Source of the DNA: Symbiodinium natans
Taxonomy: Eukaryota; Sar; Dinophyceae; Suessiales; Symbiodiniaceae
NCBI GenBank assembly: GCA_905221605.1
Contig: CAJNDS010000813.1
Coordinates: forward strand, 469,001-533,000
Direction: 5' to 3'
Length of the DNA: 64,000 nt
Shown: positions 63,994 to 64,000 of the stretch, in pieces
Numbering within the stretch: position 1 is the first letter of the stretch
How the letters are laid out: each line of letters starts with the position of its first letter
Program-made: the position numbers and the translations under genes
The notes under the pieces: model-generated
Seen by the model: only the letters and a program-made list of their open reading frames with translations
Told to the model about the DNA's origin: nothing
Databases searched by the model: none

Positions 63994-64000
63994 CGGGCCG

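Larger units (their letters stand above)
55310..64000 (-). mobile_element. Retroelement-like block, truncated by the window edge
   Basis: A repeat-free, GC-rich block on the - strand with an RT protein (entering from beyond 64,000), then a frameshifted polyprotein with Tpt1-like, zinc-finger, SWIM-like and PLD-like domains. The telomere-like repeats stop near 55,280. No long terminal repeats can be judged because the 5' end is outside the window. Alternatively the two coding units are separate genes, only the first being retroelement-derived. Confidence 0.6.

Overview
The window looks like nuclear DNA of a dinoflagellate; the species cannot be told from the sequence. The evidence is (i) Arabidopsis-type TTTAGGG/CCCTAAA repeats, the known dinoflagellate telomere unit, throughout both strands; (ii) a split gene whose introns use GT, GC and GA donors and AG|G acceptors, a documented dinoflagellate habit; (iii) a LINE with the GEASHPGP motif, which I associate with dinoflagellate LINEs; (iv) a 14-nt match to the 3' part of the dinoflagellate spliced leader. 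No bacterial-style operon, rRNA or tRNA was recognised.

Layout. 1-9.0 kb: telomere-like repeat variants, minisatellites, hairpin elements and short unique islands, some of which may be exons. 9.8-53.4 kb, + strand: one long gene recovered as 23 tiny exons (24-69 nt, 1,080 nt in total, about 2.5 % of the span). Its core is a class III (adenylyl/guanylyl) cyclase catalytic domain. The reading frame stays open over all 22 junctions although every intron is filled with telomere-like repeats or transposons. 16.45-26.72 kb, - strand: a roughly 10-kb frameshifted LINE (ORF1 region, AP endonuclease, reverse transcriptase, zinc finger, RNase H) inside a telomere-like array in one cyclase intron. 40.56-46.58 kb, + strand: a tyrosine-recombinase retrotransposon (PAT/Ngaro-type split direct repeats) with gag-like ORF, RT, RNase H, a cytosine-methyltransferase-like domain lying inside the RNase H region, and a recombinase; it has inserted into an older inverted-repeat element. 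55.3-64 kb, - strand: a degenerate retroelement-like block with a Ty3-like RT, then a broken polyprotein with a Tpt1/KptA-like domain, zinc fingers, a membrane segment, a SWIM-like finger and a PLD-like nuclease.

Main observations: telomere-like repeats are the bulk of the introns, with a strand bias (C-strand before acceptors, G-strand after donors) that could serve splicing; the cyclase domain keeps the Asn/Arg transition-state residues but lacks both metal-binding Asp residues, like a C2-type half; several families of short inverted-repeat elements are present, one abutting a splice acceptor; and two retroelements carry unusual accessory enzymes. All readings were made by eye; splice junctions and family assignments need RNA and profile searches.
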